In this document: positions 6,643 through 8,278 of the stretch, one piece after another
Layout of the letters: every line of letters starts with the position of its first letter
Position numbering within the stretch: position 1 is the first letter of the stretch
Assembly: GCA_964475955.1 (NCBI GenBank)
Contig: CAYYZY010000278.1
Span: 1-8,278 of the forward strand
Reading direction: 5' to 3'
Length of the DNA stretch: 8,278 nucleotides
From: DATKZH01 sp964475955
GTDB taxonomy: Bacteria > Planctomycetota > Planctomycetia > Pirellulales > Thermoguttaceae
Program-made: the position numbers and the translations under genes
Notes under the pieces: model-generated
Database searches by the model: none
Seen by the model: the letters and a program-made list of their open reading frames with translations, nothing else
Told to the model about the DNA's origin: nothing

Positions 6643-6685
6643 TTGACAAGGCCCCGGCACCGGGCGAGATTGACGGCACGGTCAA
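6643..6685 (+). promoter_or_regulatory. TTGACA box and TTGAC/GTCAA dyad upstream of the UroD-like gene
   Basis: TTGACA at 6643-6648 is a perfect -35 hexamer, but the hexamer 17 bases on (GAGATT, 6666-6671) matches the -10 consensus at only three positions. Just beyond, TTGAC (6670-6674) and GTCAA (6681-6685) form an inverted repeat around 6 bases, the size of an operator half-site pair. It lies 36 bases before ATG 6721. Function is not established. Confidence 0.3.
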
Positions 6686-6720
6686 AGGCCCTTGTCTCCT
6701 CCAGCCAGCAAGCGATTGCC

Positions 6721-7986
6721 ATGAACTCCCGCCAGCGTGTCGAAAAGGCGCTCGCCCACGAGGAACCCGACTACGTGCCGCTCGATCTCGGCGCCAGCGC
6801 CGTCACCGGAATGCACGCGAGCAGCGTGTACCAGTTGCGCCAGGCGCTGGGGCTCGATCCGGAGGGCACACCGGTCAAGGTCGTCGAGCCCTACCAAGTG
6901 CTCGGCGAGATCGCGCCCGATTTGATCGACGCGCTGGGGATCGACGTCGTCGGGCTGGGCGGATCGCGCACCATGTTCGGCTTCGAGAATCGCGGATGGA
7001 AGCCGTGGACCCTGTTCGACGGCACCCCCGTGCTCGTCCCCGAGGCCTTCAACACCGAGCCCGAGCCCAACGGCGATATCCTCATGTACCCCGAGGGCGA
7101 CCGTTCGGCCCCGCCCTGCGGCCGCATGCCCCAGGGCGGCTACTACTTCGACACGATCGTGCGCCAGGAGCCCCTCGAGGAGGCCAACCTCAACGTGGAG
7201 GACAACCTCGAGGAGTTCGGCCCCGTGGCCGACGACGAGCTCGAACACTTCGCCCTGGAGGCCGACCGGCTGGCCGCGGAGACCGACAAGACGATCCTGG
7301 CCAACTTCGGCGGCATGGCCTTCGGCGATATCGCCCTGGTCCCGGCGCCGTGGATGAAACAGCCCAAAGGCATTCGCGACGTCGCCGAATGGTACATGGC
7401 CACGGCCGCCCACCCCGACTACGTCTACGAGGTGTTCGACCGCCAGTGCCGGATCGCCCTGGAAAACCTCCCCAGGTTCTACGACGCGGTCGGCGGCCGC
7501 GTGACCGCCGTGTTCATCACCGGCACCGACTTCGGAAAGCAGGACGGCCCCTTCATCAGCCCCAAGGCGTACCGCGAGCTCTACCAGCCGTTCCACCGCC
7601 GGGTGAACGACTGGATCCACGAGCACACGCCGTGGAAGACGTTCATCCACTCCTGCGGCTCGGTCGTGCTGCTCCTGCCCGACTTCGTCGAGGCGGGCTT
7701 CGACGTCCTCAACCCGGTCCAGTGCTCGGCGGCCGGCATGGACCCGCAAACGCTCAAGGACCGCTTCGGCGCCCGGCTCACGTTCTGGGGCGGCGGCGTC
7801 GATACCCAGAAGACCCTCCCCTTCGGCACGCCCGACGAGGTCCGCGCCGAAGTCCGCCAGCGCATCGCCACCTTCGGCCGCGGCGGCGGCTTCGTGTTCA
7901 ACACGGTCCACAACGTCCAGGCGAACACGCCGGCCGAGAACCTCGTAGCCCTTTACGAAACGGTGAAAGAAACCCGCGGCACGTAA
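6721..7986 (+). CDS. Uroporphyrinogen decarboxylase-like (MtaA/UroD superfamily) protein, possible corrinoid methyltransferase
   Basis: The 421-residue cytoplasmic product has a UroD-like TIM-barrel pattern: MNSRQRVEKALAHEEPDYVP at the start (typical opening of this family), ALGIDVV (71-77), ILANFGGMAFGDIAL (192-206), FITGTDFGKQDGPFISPKAY (265-284), WKTFIHSCGSV (305-315), GFDVLNPVQ (326-334), LTFWGGGVDTQ (353-363) and FVFNTVHNVQANTPAENL (391-408). True UroD is about 350 residues and makes haem; this longer protein instead looks like the broad family related to MtaA/MtbA methyl-corrinoid:coenzyme M transferases, which bind zinc through H-x-C...C. H310 and C312 fit the first two ligands; the third position seems to be H397 (or C335) rather than the usual late Cys. 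Such proteins are numerous in Planctomycetota with mostly unknown substrates. Start ATG 6721 has no clear Shine-Dalgarno site but matches the family N-terminus; the upstream extension to 6643 looks non-coding. Divergent from the sugar porter gene. Confidence 0.82.
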   Translation: MNSRQRVEKALAHEEPDYVPLDLGASAVTGMHASSVYQLRQALGLDPEGTPVKVVEPYQVLGEIAPDLIDALGIDVVGLGGSRTMFGFENRGWKPWTLFDGTPVLVPEAFNTEPEPNGDILMYPEGDRSAPPCGRMPQGGYYFDTIVRQEPLEEANLNVEDNLEEFGPVADDELEHFALEADRLAAETDKTILANFGGMAFGDIALVPAPWMKQPKGIRDVAEWYMATAAHPDYVYEVFDRQCRIALENLPRFYDAVGGRVTAVFITGTDFGKQDGPFISPKAYRELYQPFHRRVNDWIHEHTPWKTFIHSCGSVVLLLPDFVEAGFDVLNPVQCSAAGMDPQTLKDRFGARLTFWGGGVDTQKTLPFGTPDEVRAEVRQRIATFGRGGGFVFNTVHNVQANTPAENLVALYETVKETRGT

Positions 7987-8080
7987 CGGCGCAGGTTATG
8001 CTTTCGCCTATCGAATCGGCCCATCGGCCGACGGTGACGACGCCGTGCCTCAGGCGATCGTGACGGCGCTTCTACCCATC

Positions 8081-8103
8081 GTGACGACGCTTCGCGTCGT
8101 CAC
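8081..8103. repeat. Perfect 10-bp hairpin after the UroD-like gene
   Basis: GTGACGACGC (8081-8090) pairs exactly with GCGTCGTCAC (8094-8103) around TTC. It begins 95 bases after the stop at 7986 and has no downstream T-run. It could be a factor-independent pause or terminator structure, or one unit of a palindromic repeat family. Confidence 0.8.
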
Positions 8104-8109
8104 CCACGT

Positions 8110-8130
8110 CCCGGACGCTTCGCGTCCCGG
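8110..8130. repeat. Second hairpin sharing the GACGC-TTC-GCGTC core
   Basis: GGACGC (8113-8118) pairs with GCGTCC (8122-8127) around TTC. After one C/C mismatch, CC (8110-8111) pairs with GG (8129-8130). Its 13-base core GACGCTTCGCGTC is identical to that of the preceding hairpin, while the outer bases differ in a complementary way. Confidence 0.75.
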
Positions 8131-8278
8131 CATCCCTCGGAACCGCTCACCCGCCAGTTGCGTCGAACCCGTCCGCCCCCACGCGAAGGTGACGTCTTTC
8201 TGCAACTCCACGCCCCATCCGCAGGGGTATCTGTCCATTTTGCTGAGAAAACGGGCCAAAACCGTCGAGTCAACCCCA

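Larger units (their letters stand above)
7987..8278. other. 3' intergenic region with multiple hairpins, no convincing gene
   Basis: The 292 bases to the right edge hold no frame with recognisable protein features. A minus-strand open frame at 8050-8259 (69 residues, TTG start) matches nothing I know and crosses the hairpins. The region has a TCGGCC/GGCCGA hairpin (8016-8031), recurring GTGACG words (8034, 8060, 8081, 8189) and two strong tandem hairpins (8081-8130). The AT-richer end (8231-8268) could belong to the promoter or start of a gene outside the window. Confidence 0.5.

Noticed and set aside
8050..8259. 69-residue minus-strand ORF at the right end
   Set aside because: TTG start, no recognisable family, and it runs through two strong hairpins; treated as non-coding.

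Overview
The window is GC-rich bacterial DNA (roughly two-thirds G+C by eye) and holds five protein-coding regions: one cut by the left edge and four complete. The gene mix is an exo-alpha-sialidase-type tail, a secreted PL10-type pectate lyase, a XylE-type sugar porter and a uroporphyrinogen-decarboxylase-like (MtaA/UroD superfamily) protein. Together with weak or absent Shine-Dalgarno sites at two of the four complete genes, this suggests a polysaccharide-degrading Planctomycetota (PVC group) bacterium. That assignment is inference from gene content; there is no rRNA or marker gene to confirm it.

Layout. Bases 3-245 (+) are the last 80 codons of a BNR/sialidase-family protein. A 54-base gap follows. 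Then 300-2771 (-) encodes an 823-residue Eco57I-type N6-adenine DNA methyltransferase that appears to lack the N-terminal domain usual for its relatives. A 328-base divergent intergenic region (2772-3099) carries an 8-bp hairpin and a possible promoter. Next, 3100-4623 (+) encodes an exported pectate-lyase-like enzyme. A convergent 162-base gap holds two perfect 34-base direct repeats 66 bases apart, the second reaching the first base of the sugar porter stop codon. Bases 4786-6468 (-) encode the sugar porter, which has about 100 residues inserted in the periplasmic loop between TM5 and TM6. A 252-base divergent region (6469-6720) has a perfect 16-bp inverted repeat with a 30-base loop and TTGAC/GTCAA boxes. 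Bases 6721-7986 (+) encode the UroD-like protein. The last 292 bases (7987-8278) have no convincing gene but contain several hairpins sharing a palindromic core.

Function. Pectate lyase, sugar porter and sialidase-like protein fit plant-polymer or glycan degradation and uptake. Orientations alternate (+,-,+,-,+), so no two genes share an operon. The UroD-like protein might handle methyl groups (pectin is methyl-esterified), but no corrinoid protein or partner methyltransferase lies in the window, so this link is speculative. The methyltransferase is unrelated in theme and looks like an orphan or reduced restriction-modification gene. I see no complete, clearly new multi-gene system. The most notable items are the shortened methyltransferase, the enlarged porter loop and the intergenic repeat elements.
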